NCBI GenBank assembly: GCA_036971475.1
Contig: JBAIZL010000006.1
Span: forward strand, 7,674,501-7,738,500
Source of the DNA: Prosapia bicincta
Taxonomy: Eukaryota; Arthropoda; Insecta; Hemiptera; Cercopidae
Direction of reading: 5' to 3'
DNA: 64,000 nucleotides
A program made the position numbers and the translations under genes. This document shows, piece by piece, positions 13,063 through 27,884 of the stretch. The first letter of the stretch is position 1; each line of letters begins with the position of its first letter. The notes under the pieces were generated by a model. The model had not been told where the DNA came from. It saw nothing but the letters and a program-made list of their open reading frames with translations, and searched no databases.

Positions 13063-13732
13063 ATACCGGGCGACGCATAATGTCATCAGAGATACAAAAC
13101 AAATTAGGAAAACTCTCGCTCATGCCCCAAAAAATTACAGTTTTGGAAAAAATTAATTTCCCCAAACGTGATGCTAATAGTTCTGGTAAAAATAAACATT
13201 GTCTACCCCAATACCATACATATAAAATAATTCAAAACGCCCTAAAGCTATGTTAACATTTATTGTTTGTTTTTGTCAAGAAAGGTTAATTTTACATACC
13301 TAGAAGTATCCAATCAGAATATATATGGTTGTAAATTTATACGTTTAACCAAATGTAAACATTTAAGGTTAGAATAGAAATCACGTGACAAAGTAGTATT
13401 ACTCCACGGAAGTTGACGTTTAAATAGGTAATGTTGTATAAAATTACAACTAAATATCCTGACTAGACACTTTATAGGTATATTTGGTTATATAGTATTG
13501 TATAAAATTACAACCAAATCTATCGTAACTGGATACTTTCTAGGTTGGCCTATATTTAAAAATACGTATACGTAGTAAGGCGCGTTGTTGGTACGCGGAC
13601 GTAGTACTTCCTATTACTCCACAATGAATTTTTTACCCATCTAAAGTTTGATAAAAAGTTTATTTATTTCCCTGAACGAGAATTTTTATTATTTTTTCGT
13701 ACCCCCGATCATTTTTTTGCGTCGCCCGGTAT
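13063..13732. mobile_element. TA-flanked inverted-repeat (MITE-like) element
   Basis: ATACCGGGCGACGC (13063-13076) and its exact reverse complement GCGTCGCCCGGTAT (13719-13732) bound 670 bp. Taking CCGGGCGACGC as the terminus leaves TA on each side, the target duplication made by Tc1/mariner-type transposases. The interior has no transposase frame, so this would be a non-autonomous element. The short direct repeat at 12914 and 13802 lies outside both ends and may record an older duplication of the host site. Confidence 0.6.
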
Positions 13733-13915
13733 AATGTTTTTCCCTATCGAACACATGGAAACGGTAGCCTAGGAAACACCTTTCACGGTAGGTTAATGAA
13801 CTATAGTTTGATATATTTACTGGGATTTAATTTCAGTAGATTAAAATCAAGCAAAATAGAAATACAAATTAAATCAATACAAATAATCGTCAACCCCCTA
13901 AGAAGTTCTCCGCTA

Positions 13916-14629
<714 letters not shown>

Positions 14630-15660
14630 AATCCTTAGACGAATTATTTTTTCTTGTTGAATACGTATGGTGAAATAAAATAACTTTCATAAACAAGAAT
14701 ATACGAGTATTACTTCATTTTATTGTTGATTGAAGCGTTTTGCTAATTTACACTATTAGCATTTTCAAAATTTTTAAATCACTGTCCAGTTATGTGACTA
14801 GAGTAAGACTATTGAATATAATTGTACTATGCTCAGTAAACTTGGTCTCAGTTATCTTATCTGTTAGATAAATATACTTCAATATTTCCATTTGTCCTAA
14901 TCTTTCACTTTTAAAATATCATCAAATACGCTAAAGATTGTATTATGTTTTGATTTAATCTGGACTTATTCCTCTATTAGTGTGTTCTTAATTTTATTTT
15001 TATATATCTCTAAGTTTTCTATTATATTAATTTTTAAGCCTTTTTTACGTATTTAATTAATTTCATATTACTAATATCGGGATAATCGTGATTTTTTTCT
15101 ATACAGTTTGTTGCAAGATTAGATTTATAAATATGTGTTTTTTTAATGCATTTAAATGTTCGTTGTAACGGTCCTTTATTTTCTTTTTTGTTTGTCCTAT
15201 ATAACATTTTTGACATTTCGTACAGTTGATACTATATACGCCGTTTATATTAATTTTATTTATTTAATTGTTTGTATTTATTCTATTATTAATTGTGTTA
15301 TTAGTGTAATAAGTTATTTTAACGTCAGTGTCTTTAAATAATTGTTAATTGTTTTGATTTCATAACCGGTAAATAAGAATTTGGTCCAAATAATTTCTTT
15401 ATTATTTGAATAATAATTTTTATTTATATTATTATCCATTCTTTTAAGGATCTTATTAATGGTTTCTTTTTTATATCCATTTTGTATTGCTATTTGTTGA
15501 ATAATGTTTAGTTCTTTCAATTTATTCATTGTGTTTAATAGAATTCGGTTCATTCTGTATAATAAATTATAGAAACATGCTATTTTTTGATTGTACGGGT
15601 GGTTTTGGGGTATTATTTTTACTGTTTGAGTGGGTTTTCTTAATATTATAAAATTCAATT
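14630..15660 (-). pseudogene. Penelope-like retroelement relic, 5' truncated (RT thumb to GIY-YIG)
   Basis: On the minus strand the open part (15314-15658) begins just after the reverse transcriptase catalytic region, with a conserved RKPTQTVKIIP stretch and then LLYRM. Further on (about 15260-15135) a GIY-YIG endonuclease start is legible: GVYSINCTKCQKCYIGQT and, a little later, DRYNEH, which carries the conserved arginine. Frames break several times, so no functional protein is made. The 3' flank (14640-14720) matches that of the plus-strand copy at 17260-17330. Penelope-like elements normally encode one RT-EN polyprotein. This copy lacks the N-terminal and RT palm parts and ends against a TA repeat. 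Confidence 0.8.
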
Positions 15661-15714
15661 ACTATTTAATCCGGAAATCAATAAGATAATGATAACCCTA
15701 AAATACCATTATTA

Positions 15715-17470
15715 AATGATATTATAAAATGACATAAAATAAATAAGCCAATTAGACCGCTTATTAATTTTAAAAATGCACCTTCATATAAAATATCTAA
15801 AATTCTTGCAAAACAGTTAAGAGACAAAATGAAATTGAATAAAAATCATAGAATAAAAAATCTAAATTTATCACCTTACAGAGAAAATTAAAAATATAAA
15901 AGTAGACAATAATAGCAAATTAATATCATTCGGAGACATGTATACCAATATACCTTTAATGGAAATATATAAAATAATAAAATATAAATTAAATATGAAT
16001 ACATATGATAAAAAAGAAATTGATGAAATAAATAATGTACTTAAAATAATATTATAACAAAATTACTTTTGCTATAATAACAAAATATACAGACAAGAAG
16101 ACGGCTTGGTAATGGGTTCACCGCTATCAAGTATCATTTATTAAAAAAATATGATAATAATGGACAATGGTATAGATATGTAGATGACGGTCTGTACATT
16201 TCTACAAATAATGCATTAAATTTAAAACTAATAATTACCGAAATAAATAATATACACAATAAAATACAGTTTACTTACGAAATAGAAAAACGTATTGCCT
16301 TAAATTGCTTAGATATCACCATTTATACGGAAATAATAAATTAAATTTTACAATATTTAGAAAACCCACTCAAACAGTAAAAATAATACCTAATTATTCA
16401 AACCACCCGTACAATCAAAAAATGGCAGGTTTCTATAATTTATTATACAGAATGAACCGAATTCCATTTAACCCAATGAATAAATTGAAAAAACGAAACA
16501 TTATTCAACAAATAGCAATACAAAATGGATATAAAAAAGAAACCATTAATAAGATCCTTAAAAGAATGGATAATAATATAAATAAAAATTATTATTCAAA
16601 TAATAAAGAAATTATTTGGACCAAATTCTTATTCACCGGTTATGAAATAAAACCAATTATAAAATTATTTAAAGACACTAACGTCAAAATAACTTATTAC
16701 ACTAACAACACAATTAATAATATAATAAATACAAACATTAAAATAAATAAAAATAATATAAATGGCGTATATAGTATTAACTGTACAACATGTCAAAAAT
16801 GTTATATAGGACAAACAAAAAAAAATAAAGGACCGTTATAAGGAACATTTAAATGTATTTAAAAAAAACACATATTTATAAATCTAATCTTGCAACACAC
16901 TGTATAGAAAGAAATCACGATTTTCCAGATATTAGTAATATGAAATTAATTAAACACGTACAAAAAGGCTTAAAATGAATATAATAGAAAACTTAGAGAT
17001 ATATAAAAATAAAATAAAGAACACAATAATAGAGGAACAAGTCCAGATTAAATCAAAATATAATACAATATTTAGCATATTTGATGATATTTTAAAAATA
17101 AAAGATTAGGACAAATGGAAATATTAAAGTATATATATCTAACAGATAAAATAACTGATACCAGGTTTACTGAGCATAGTACAATTATATCCAACATTCT
17201 TACTCTAGTCACATAACTGGACAGTGATTTATAAATTTTGAAAATGCTAATAATGTAAATTAGCGAAAATTCAATCAACAAAATGAAGTAATACTCGTAT
17301 ATTTTTGTTTATAAACGTTTTTTTTTATTTCACACTATATATATTTTATAATATGTGTTCTTGTGTATTAATAAAGAAATAAAATCGTTGCATTTAACAT
17401 TCCTGAGGATGTTGGTACTGTTTGCCAACGAAAAGCTTTGAATTCTAGATTCAATAAATTATTCTTGTAT
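15715..17470 (+). pseudogene. Penelope-like retroelement relic (RT + GIY-YIG), degenerate
   Basis: From about 15739 the translation reads NKPIRPLINF, a typical RT fingers segment, followed after a frameshift by SFGDMYTNIPL (RT motif A region). GLVMGSPLSS lies near 16107-16137. After another frameshift, YRYVDDGLYIS at about 16175 contains the YVDD catalytic box. The intact frame 16305-16841 covers the RT thumb and linker and ends in GVYSINCTTCQKCYIGQT, the GIY-YIG endonuclease start. An extra A in a poly-A run then breaks the frame before the conserved arginine. Endonuclease C-terminal residues can be read to about 17110. The 3' region carries a hammerhead-like motif (17403-17433) and runs into a TA repeat. 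It is a dead copy, arranged head-to-head with 14630-15660. Confidence 0.85.
17403..17433 (+). ncRNA. hammerhead-ribozyme-like core in Penelope 3' region
   Basis: CTGAGGA (17403-17409) is followed by one extra T, then GTTGG, a 9-base loop, the complement CCAAC, and GAAA (17430-17433). This is the CUGANGA-stem II-GAAA order of the hammerhead core. Hammerhead motifs are known in Penelope-like elements. The extra base next to stem II and the unresolved stems I and III mean that activity is doubtful. Confidence 0.4.
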
Positions 17471-17477
17471 TTGTAAA

Positions 17478-17480
<3 letters not shown>

Positions 17481-17539
<59 letters not shown>
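17481..17539. repeat. (TA)n microsatellite
   Basis: TA run directly downstream of the plus-strand Penelope-like 3' end. Confidence 0.95.
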
Positions 17540-17540
<1 letters not shown>

Positions 17541-18789
17541 CTTTTTATTCTGAGAATAGGTTTTGCTTGAACGTTTTCCAACTTTCCCGTTATTGTTAGG
17601 AAAGTCAAGATACCGCAATAAAAGTGTGGTTAATAAACGCGGGGTGGAATGGAGGAACATTAGAGTCCGCTATTATCTCAGGCTACACCAGGTGTGCAAT
17701 AAGCTATTTCTCCGCTGTGTTGATGAGCTCTGACCTTTATTAGATTACAAACCGATCAGAAACGTTGCAATAAAGCGAAATTGTTTGCTTTGAAACTGTA
17801 AGACAAATGAAACGATTTGAAAACAATTTATTTTTGTAAAGAAAACTTCTATATTTACGCCACGAAAAACGTATTGGTTGGGCAGAAACTTACAATTTCG
17901 CGACAGTATAATATCCGTTAGGTTAGGCTACTACTACATAGTTTCCCCAAATTGTATGTTGTTTATTTAGCGCCCTTTAGACAATTTGAATCCTCACTTA
18001 TATTCATGATAGGTCACGATTGTTCTATCTTTGTAGTAAAAATATCGATTTTCAAGGCGAGTACCCAGAATAAATAAACTAAAAGACCCGCATACAGAAA
18101 TGGAAGTACCTTATTATAATGCAGCACTACATTTTTGTCAAAAACCTATTGTTGCTTAAAAAACTAAATATTTTTACAAATAATATTTCTAAGTAACTAA
18201 AGAGGGGTGTTACTATTTGGTTTATAGTACTCTTATTTAATACTGAATATATGAATTGTCCTTATATTGGTTATAGTGTCTTATAACTAACTGGAATATA
18301 ACAAATCTTTATAACAGAGTTGAGAACGTAAACAACTTTAATTACTGTTTACAAAATGTTGACATTATGATCACATCAGTAATTCTCGCCAGGAACTAAA
18401 ATTTGATTATTGTCAACTTTCAACACAGCTATATTCTGCATAACTTTACTCTTCGTACAACCTTGTATCACAAGATCCAAAATATCCAAAGAATAACAAA
18501 TTATTGATAAAGCTAAAAGCAAAAGATGACAGAATAATACTGTTTGGCTATATTTGGGCTCACTAGAAAGTTTTATTATTATATCGTGTTTTTTAGGACT
18601 TAAAAAATCACGTAGTAATTTTTTCAGCATTACCTATGTCCGGAAACGGTAATCCAAGAAATCGAAAATAAATTAAAATTGTAATTTCTTGCATAAGTTT
18701 GCTCGCAAATACAACGTAATTATAAAAGTAATGTTACTTTCTTCCTACGCTTGCTCAAAGCAAAGGCAACAGCCATTTTACAATTAAAA

Positions 18790-18790
<1 letters not shown>
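17540..18790. other. AT-rich non-coding stretch
   Basis: I see no named element. The only open frame (18376-18630, minus) has no recognisable domain. Bases 17600-17760 are somewhat richer in GC. Confidence 0.5.

Positions 18791-18793
<3 letters not shown>

Positions 18794-18852
<59 letters not shown>
18794..18852. repeat. (TA)n-(TG)n microsatellite
   Basis: TA run (18794-18832) passing into a TG run (18833-18852). Confidence 0.95.
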
Positions 18853-20009
18853 ACAATATTCACATTAGTTTACTATTATATTTTGTTTCTTAGTTTATAT
18901 ATTACTTTCTAGAAATCATTAGGTAAAAAATGTTCTAAGAACCTAAAAAAAATAAATTAACAACGCTTGCCGAAAATTGATCTCTTTCTTATGTCTACAA
19001 TAAATACTTTATTGAACAATAATTAGTCATAGAAACAAGAAAAACAAAATAATCAATCGATCTAACATGATTTTGTTCACTATACGTATTTATTACGATT
19101 TAGTTTTGTTTTCCAATTATGTCCATTTATATATTTTGCGTTTATCAAAATAAAAGGTAACATGCACTTAATGTATTCAGTAATTTATTCTTTTCCCTAC
19201 AGTAAAAACGAATGTTTTAGCTTTTACTAAGTATATAAAATAAACTCACCTCCAATACGTAGATACTGTTGCAGTTGCTGCAATCAATAAGATATTCCCC
19301 CAGATTTCCCTCCCTCCATCAACCCCTGCCGGTGAGGTTATGTGAACACAACTGTAAACCTTCTAACGTAAGCTTCATTAGGCACAACATAGAATTTATT
19401 TTTGTGTTGTTTTAGAATCAGTGCAGTTTGATTTAACGGCTAAGAAGTAAAGACAAAGCAGAATTTCAGGTTGAGCTTTCAAATCTGTGATATAATTGTT
19501 ATAAGTCTGATTTATAGTTCTTACTAAAGTAACTCACACACAGATGAAGATAACTCAAAACTTTCGTAACTAAATTGGTATTTTTGCCGTAACTATATTA
19601 ATAAAAGAAATGTTACCAAAAATATTATTCCTATAAAGCTCTATACTTATCTCAAACACACACATGTACACATACGGCAACGGATATTGTAGCACAGGTT
19701 GAGTTGCAGCATGTCTCTCCCATAGAAACCTAACCGCCAGAAACACTGATTGTAGCGTTGCTTAGCGGTACGATTTTCGTTGTAAGCTATTTTATGTTAC
19801 AAATACATGATATATTCCAAGAAGGTTATATTTAAAACAATGTTTAATTTATTTACTACTTAGGGTAATACAAGAATTTTTTTAGAGTTTTTATTTTAAA
19901 TAATTAAAATTTATATAAATATGAACATATCCCTCACATGATAGAATCACAATATTAAGTAGAAAAATTTATAAAAAAAATTAATTTATAAAACTAAATT
20001 TAATTAGTG

Positions 20010-20115
20010 AATTATTATTTGAAAAAACTATATTACCATCAAGTGTTACCCGCTACAAGTTAAAACAAAAATGTGTTTTAACTTGAATGGAAGTATTTTA
20101 TTAACGATTGAAAAT
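20010..20115 (+). repeat. dispersed short repeat family R1, copy 1
   Basis: The core is ATCAAGTGT(C/T)A-C, then CTACAAGTTAAA, ATGTATTTTAACTTGAATGG and a stretch ending near GTATTTTATTAA. Seven copies, on both strands, lie in this window. There is no coding capacity and the ends are undefined. It could be a short interspersed or inverted-repeat element. Confidence 0.6.
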
Positions 20116-20879
20116 ATGAACAAGAATTATAAATATATAAAAAGAGAGAGTAACGGACAATGGGAATTGAAAAAAAAGTTTGAAATTTCCCTCCCCTACC
20201 TAGCCCCTGCCGGCGAGGTTATGTGAATCCGACTGTAAACCTACAAGCGTAAACCTGATTAGGCACAACATAAAACTTATTTTCGCTTTGTTTTAGAATC
20301 TGTGCAGTTTGATTTAACTGAATGTCAAGGTATGCTTTTGAAACTGTAATTTCATAATTTATATAATGCAGACTTATAGTTCTTACTAAAACTAAAGTAA
20401 CCCATACACAGATGACGATAACGCGAATATGTCGTAACTAAATTGGTATATTTGCAGTAACTATATTAATAAAACAAATTTTACCAGAAATATTATTCCT
20501 ATAACCTCTATACCTTTCCGAAACACACACATGTACACATTCGGCAACGGATATTGTAGCACTGGTAGCTTAGTGGTACGTTTTTCGTTGTAATCTATTT
20601 TATGCTACAAACATACTAATGTATCCTGCATGGGCAATCCAGGGTATAACCCTTGATGAATTCTAAACAGGTAATATTTAAAAAAAATGTTCTAGTCAAT
20701 TACCACTCAAGTCAATAGAAGAAAATTTAGTTTTAGAAAATTTATTTTAAATGATTACACTTTAAATAAATATGTACATATCGAACATATAATATAATCG
20801 CAATATTAAGTAGCAAAATAAAAAAATAATTAACTGATAAAATGAATTAATTTAGTTAAATTTTTTAATTATTTTTTTA

Positions 20880-20985
20880 ACAACTGTATTAACATCAAGT
20901 GTCATCCTCTAAAAGTTTAAAAAATGTATCTTCACTTGAATGGATGAATAACAAGTATTTTATTAAAGATTTAAAATATAAACAA
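20880..20985 (+). repeat. dispersed short repeat family R1, copy 2
   Basis: Contains ATCAAGTGTCATCC, an AAAGTTTAA segment, CACTTGAATGGATGAATAA and GTATTTTATTAA. It sits in unit B of the 880-bp tandem duplication. Confidence 0.6.
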
Positions 20986-21034
20986 GAATTATAAACATAT
21001 AAAAGGAGAGAGTATCTGACAGAAGAAATAGTAA

Positions 21035-22789
<1,755 letters not shown>

Positions 22790-22904
22790 ATCTTAAATTC
22801 TCTTAGTAGGTTATAAGTGATGTATAATTCGGTAAATATTTAGGTCAAAACGCGTCAGTGATTAAGTGAAACTAGAGTATTTACACAGTTTGTAGTTACT
22901 AATT

Positions 22905-22961
22905 CACTCACTCTCTGTATGTCTGTCTGTCTGTCTCTCTCTATGTCTGTCTGTCAGTCTC

Positions 22962-23026
<65 letters not shown>
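22905..23026. repeat. (CTGT)n/(CT)n/(TA)n compound microsatellite
   Basis: CTGT-type tetranucleotides pass into CT repeats (to about 22993) and then TA (22994-23026). The run ends directly beside the palindrome that starts at about 23037. Confidence 0.9.
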
Positions 23027-23028
<2 letters not shown>

Positions 23029-23036
23029 CAATATGT

Positions 23037-23317
23037 AGTCTTGTGTATTAATAAAGAACATAAGTCAAAATACAAATACAAGAATTATAATTGAATTTAC
23101 AATTCAAAGCTTTTCGTTGGCTAACAGTACCATCATCATCAGTAATATTAAGCAATTAAAATTAACATATCATTTATAATATTTAATATAATTTATAATA
23201 TGTTAATTTTAATTGTTTAATATTCCTGATGATGTTGGTACTGTTAGCCAACGTAAAGCTTTGAATTGTAAATTCAATTATAATTCTTGTATTTGTATTT
23301 TGACTTATGTTCTTTAT
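23037..23317. mobile_element. palindromic pair of Penelope-type terminal sequences
   Basis: The left arm (about 23052-23185) is the reverse complement of the right arm (about 23195-23317) with few mismatches. Each arm contains the same sequence as the 3' end of the Penelope-like copy at 17395-17470 (for example TACTGTTAGCCAACG). The arms point outward, so the pair is head-to-head. Each carries a hammerhead-like motif, at 23112-23142 (minus) and 23226-23257 (plus, with GTAAA in place of GAAA). TA repeats abut both ends. No protein is encoded. Confidence 0.75.
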
Positions 23318-23341
23318 ATATATATATATATATATATATAT
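23318..23341. repeat. (TA)n microsatellite
   Basis: A TA run separates two adjacent fold-back elements. Confidence 0.9.
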
Positions 23342-23547
23342 CACTTTCGCTATATGTACGTAAACAAGAATCTTACTTTGTATTTATGCGAGTTAAATTT
23401 CAAAGATTAGTAGTATCTCCATCATCAAGCATCACTGCACTCTACTACAACTCCCGGTCAGTGATGCTGGATGATGGAGATCTTTAAAAGTTAACTCGCA
23501 TAAATACCAAGTAAGATTCTTGTTTAAGTACTTATAGTGAAAGTGAT
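23340..23547. mobile_element. fold-back element, family F2, diverged copy
   Basis: Terminal arms starting ATCACTTTC and ending GAAAGTGAT contain GTATTTATGCGAGTTAA and its complement. The inner part is a second inverted repeat around CTCCATCATC and GATGATGGAG. The same outer arms occur at 27215-27350 and 27561-27696. It is non-coding and lies between TA runs. Confidence 0.75.
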
Positions 23548-23578
23548 AAGTGAATACAAGAAAAGTGTTGCAAAGCTA

Positions 23579-23635
23579 AATATATATATATATATATATA
23601 TATATAGTGTGTGTGTGTGTTTGTGTGTTTGTGTG

Positions 23636-23688
<53 letters not shown>

Positions 23689-23772
23689 GGGTGTGTGTAT
23701 GTGTGTATCTGTGTGTGTGTGTATGTGTGTGGGTGTGAGTGTGTGTTTCTGTGTGTGTGTGTGTGTGTGTAT
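23579..23772. repeat. (TA)n-(TG)n compound microsatellite
   Basis: TA run (23579-23606), then a long TG-based run with TTTG, TATG, GGGTG and TCTG interruptions. Reported frames on both strands are repeat translations. Confidence 0.95.
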
Positions 23773-23779
23773 GTATGAA

Positions 23780-26700
23780 TAAATATTCTGTCAATTTTAA
23801 GCTGTAAAATATGTTCATTCCTATAGTTTGCTACATTTCTATATACTCGTCGCAGTTACAATTTCTGCGTTTTAATGTTTAATGTATATGTTTAATGTTT
23901 TAATGTATAAAGATACACTTCTGTAAAAATGGTTCAAGATTACTTGATTAGACCTTTAATTGAAGTAAGGTAAATTGAACAAAGGTAAACTTTAAAAACA
24001 TCCTAATAGACCTATTTAGACTTGGTAATAATTGCATACGACGTAAGTAATGACGTCCAAAGGAAATAATTTATTAGTTTCTTTTGTTTTAGATACTTTT
24101 TATTAAATTAAAATTACTTTTGCTGAAATAGATGGTTATGCAAGCTGTTATGAAATATCCTTAACTTAACGTCACGATAAGTAAACGAGCCTCATACTAT
24201 TGTAGGCTTAATGTTTTCTAGCTTTACGTCTATCCGTTAGTGTTACTGCCTTCGTTTAAGAAGGAGAACAAGGGATTGTAAATATAAAAAAGTTGAAGAG
24301 GTGAAGTATCAAACCGGTGGGGCTGGATGTAGGGAAGATATTGTGACGATACGCCTCTTTATTATACGCCGATGAGGAAAGGTTGATGAAATTAGTTATC
24401 TTTAGGAGAAGAACAAGTTATCCTAGAATGATGCGAGTAGGGGATAGGCTCCTTATCTGAAATAGGATCCCTTCCTCTCTGTCGTGCCATAAATATGATA
24501 CATTCATCTTTATTTCAGGAAGGGTTAGGAGGTTTGGATGGAACTATGTAGAGGTAAGAACGTATCATACTTTGGTACTAGGAGCATTGCTAATTATGAC
24601 GTCGCTTGTACTGAACCACTGCCAACCCGAGCCATAATATCTTCAAGCTATTTATATCTTCACTTGACCTGAGTAGCTGTCAACCCGAGTTATGTTATCT
24701 TCAAGCTATTTATATCATATTGATATTAAACAATACTCTATTTAGTTTTATGAAATAGATTTTTCCGTAAGCCTTTTACTATCATTAGCTAGGATTTATT
24801 ACACTAATTTGTAATTATTTGTTCATCTGAAGATTGCATAGTCCTCCATGTATATGCAAAAAAATTATTAAACTACCAGAGTCACGAAGGTAAATAGGGT
24901 TATATTATTGTTGTTTTACGATATGTAGTGTTAGTCTATAAAAGGAAAACTTTCACAATATATTTCCACAATATATTTTTATTAGTAGTACTAAAACATT
25001 AATATTTTTATTGTTGTTAATAATTTAAATATATTATTTACTGTATTTTAATTTATCATTTTTCATTCACACAGAGCAACCATATGCTTTTAAAGTAATC
25101 TTTCTTTTCTGTCCCTATGTAAATATCATCAGTTACACATAATAGCGTTTCAAGAGATAAACTTATTGTGTACACACTGGACATCTAAAGCTATTCAAAC
25201 ACAGGTTCGATTGCACAGATACATCAAATTGAATTTCAGGAAAAGTAAATTGAATGGATAGATTGTCTTTCCAGTCATTGTTGACACTCTTTTTCCTTCT
25301 GCAATTAATTAATTCTTAAACTATAGACTGAAACCGATACAAAGAGGCCAACATTATTGAAAAAAATTTAATGAAATATTTTGTTACCATTTTATGGTTT
25401 TGACAAGTTATTATTTAAGGTGCTTTTGTATTATAGATATTAAATGATTTTTCCTTAATCCTTTAGGGCGTATTTATTAACAACGTTAGTGTATGTATTA
25501 TTTATTCATGATACATGTAATATATAATTCTGCCATTTTACTTCTGTAAAATAAAGGCAATGGGGTTACATCAGTTTTTGATATTCTGAGCAGCTAAAAC
25601 ATTATTTGTCTAAAGAGAAGTAAACACGAGATGTATTTATTAATCATCCGCTTTTTATTATAATTTTTTAATTTTTAGTGTCAGTAAATCCAACAAATTT
25701 TTCGTTTTTAAAAGTTTTACAAATATACAACTATCATTTGTCAATTTCTGTTGTGGCCACGGAAAAGAAAATGAGGCTTTTTTCTACAAATATTGATTCT
25801 AAAGCATTTAACTACACCAAGTAATAAACAAAATAAACTTAATGGAAAAACAAAGATAATTTACATAAATAAATATCAAGTGATGTTCTATAAACAAGGT
25901 AAAACTATAGTTGTCTTCATACACGCCGTATAAAATATAGTAAATATTACAGCTATTGTAAATGTTCTCAGGCTAACATATAGCAATAATACGGTCAATA
26001 AAAGCAAATATAAATTTACTTATGTATAAAATAAATGAAGTGAGGAGTTTATTTTAGATGCTTACTTTACTTAGCAGTCAGTGAGAAATAAATTTATCTT
26101 TGAATTTAAAACCTACAAATTTAAAAAAAAACCTGGTGGTAAAGCAACGAACTAATTTTGTAGACTATTTCACATAACCTTTAAAGGAAGTTTATAAATA
26201 TTACTGGAGAAGAGAGTGCGGTTGACGTGTTCCCTATGTGTTGAGCCTTACTGTCAGAATATCATGAAATATTATTTTCCTTTAATAATGTAGAACAATA
26301 TGAGTTGCCTAAGATGGAGTTCCATGAGTGACGTAGAGACAAAAGCTTTTCCCAAACTTGGGAGGCGATGTGCCACGGAGATTGAATTTCTTCTTTCAAC
26401 ATCTCTATTGTTTGTAGCAAACTTGCATTTCTTGTGGAAGAATTTACATAATATATAGGAGGCGATGGAATATGATGATGGCAAAAACGTTTTATATATA
26501 ATTATAAATGAAACCTAATATTGCGTCATTATCACCCGAAAATAGAAATATCCAACTTGTTTTTCTACACCCAAGCAAACTAATTATTTTGAAATAACTG
26601 AAGAAGATGGAGGTGCATTTTAAGCATTAACGCCTTCTGTATTTAGACGATTTGATAACACATTGGAGTGAACAGATATATTTTATTTTTTAACTTTCTT

Positions 26701-26830
26701 CGACTAACTTTCTAGGTAAATACAACCGCGCAATCAATAGCTGTACCGCTGTGGGGAACACCTTCGTAGCTTTTAGATTTAATTGTATGAGAAATAAGTA
26801 ATTAATGAACAATCGTTGCAAAATCTCGTG
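23780..26830. other. non-coding segment collinear with copy 2
   Basis: Matches 38120-40930 over most of its length with scattered indels. No conserved open frame is shared between the two copies; the 26272-26484 minus frame is not kept as a matching frame that I can see. The shared 26280-26470 block is the best conserved part. Confidence 0.6.
24619..24722 (+). repeat. 57-bp local tandem duplication
   Basis: The phrase CAACCCGAG...ATCTTCAAGCTATTTATATC occurs twice, about 57 bases apart (near 24625 and 24682). Copy 2 has it once (about 39125), so the doubling happened after the large duplication. Confidence 0.7.
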
Positions 26831-27055
26831 CCTTATAAAAACCAATTTATTACTAGGGATTAATATAAAGTAAACATTTTATCCGTGTAGATTCTATCCG
26901 GGAAGTCTTGCAGCACAGGATTTGTCTTTATGTAACATAATAACTGCAAAATTATAATGAATTGTTAAGGTTTAAGTCACGTGTTAAAATGTGTACAACG
27001 TTACCTATGGAATGGTTGAATGTTGAATTTAAAACATTAATTGAGTAATGCTTGA

Positions 27056-27214
<159 letters not shown>

Positions 27215-27216
<2 letters not shown>

Positions 27217-27350
27217 CACTTTCACTTATGTACGTAAACAAGAATCTTACTTGGTATTTATGCGAGCTAACTTTCAACGGCTGGCTGTTGCGAGTTAGCT
27301 CGCATAAATACCAAGTACAATTCTTGTTTAAGTACATAAGTGAAAGTGAT
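27215..27350. mobile_element. fold-back element, family F2, copy A
   Basis: The outer arms ATCACTTTCACTTATGTACG and the complement ending AAGTGAAAGTGAT enclose inner arms that include GGTATTTATGCGAGCTAAC. A loop of about 22 bases contains CAACGGCTGGCTGTTG. It has no coding capacity. The arms are close to perfect, so the DNA or RNA should fold into one long hairpin. Confidence 0.85.
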
Positions 27351-27494
27351 AAGTGTATACAAGAAAACAGTGTTGCATAATCTACAAATATATATATTAT
27401 TTCTTAAAAGTTGAGTATACTGAAAAACAATAAACAAATATTTGATCTAAGTCTTTAGACTTACACTAAAGCAACTATATTTGAACAAATAAAT

Positions 27495-27565
<71 letters not shown>

Positions 27566-27846
27566 TTTCACTTATGTACGTAAACAAGAATCTTACTTGG
27601 TATTTATGCGAGCTAACTTTCAACGGCTGGCTGTTGCGAGTTAGCACGCATAAATACCAAGTAAAATTCTTGTTTAAGTACATAAGTGAAAGTGATAAGT
27701 GTATACAAGAAAACAGTGTTGCATAATCTACAAATATATATATTATTTCTTAAAAGTTGAGTATACTGAAAAACAATAAACAAATATTTGATCTAAGTCT
27801 TTAGACTTACACTAAAGCAAGTATATTTAAACAAATAAATAAACAA

Positions 27847-27884
<38 letters not shown>

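Larger units (their letters stand above)
19298..21030 (+). repeat. tandem duplication of about 870-880 bp
   Basis: Unit A (about 19298-20165) and unit B (about 20185-21030) share order and sequence. The CCCCTGCCGG(T/C)GAGGTTATG landmark ends near 19340 and 20220 (offset 881). The GAGAGAGTA landmark near the unit ends lies at about 20140 and 21005 (offset 865). Divergence is moderate. Only the tail of such a unit is visible in copy 2 (about 37060-37250). Confidence 0.75.
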
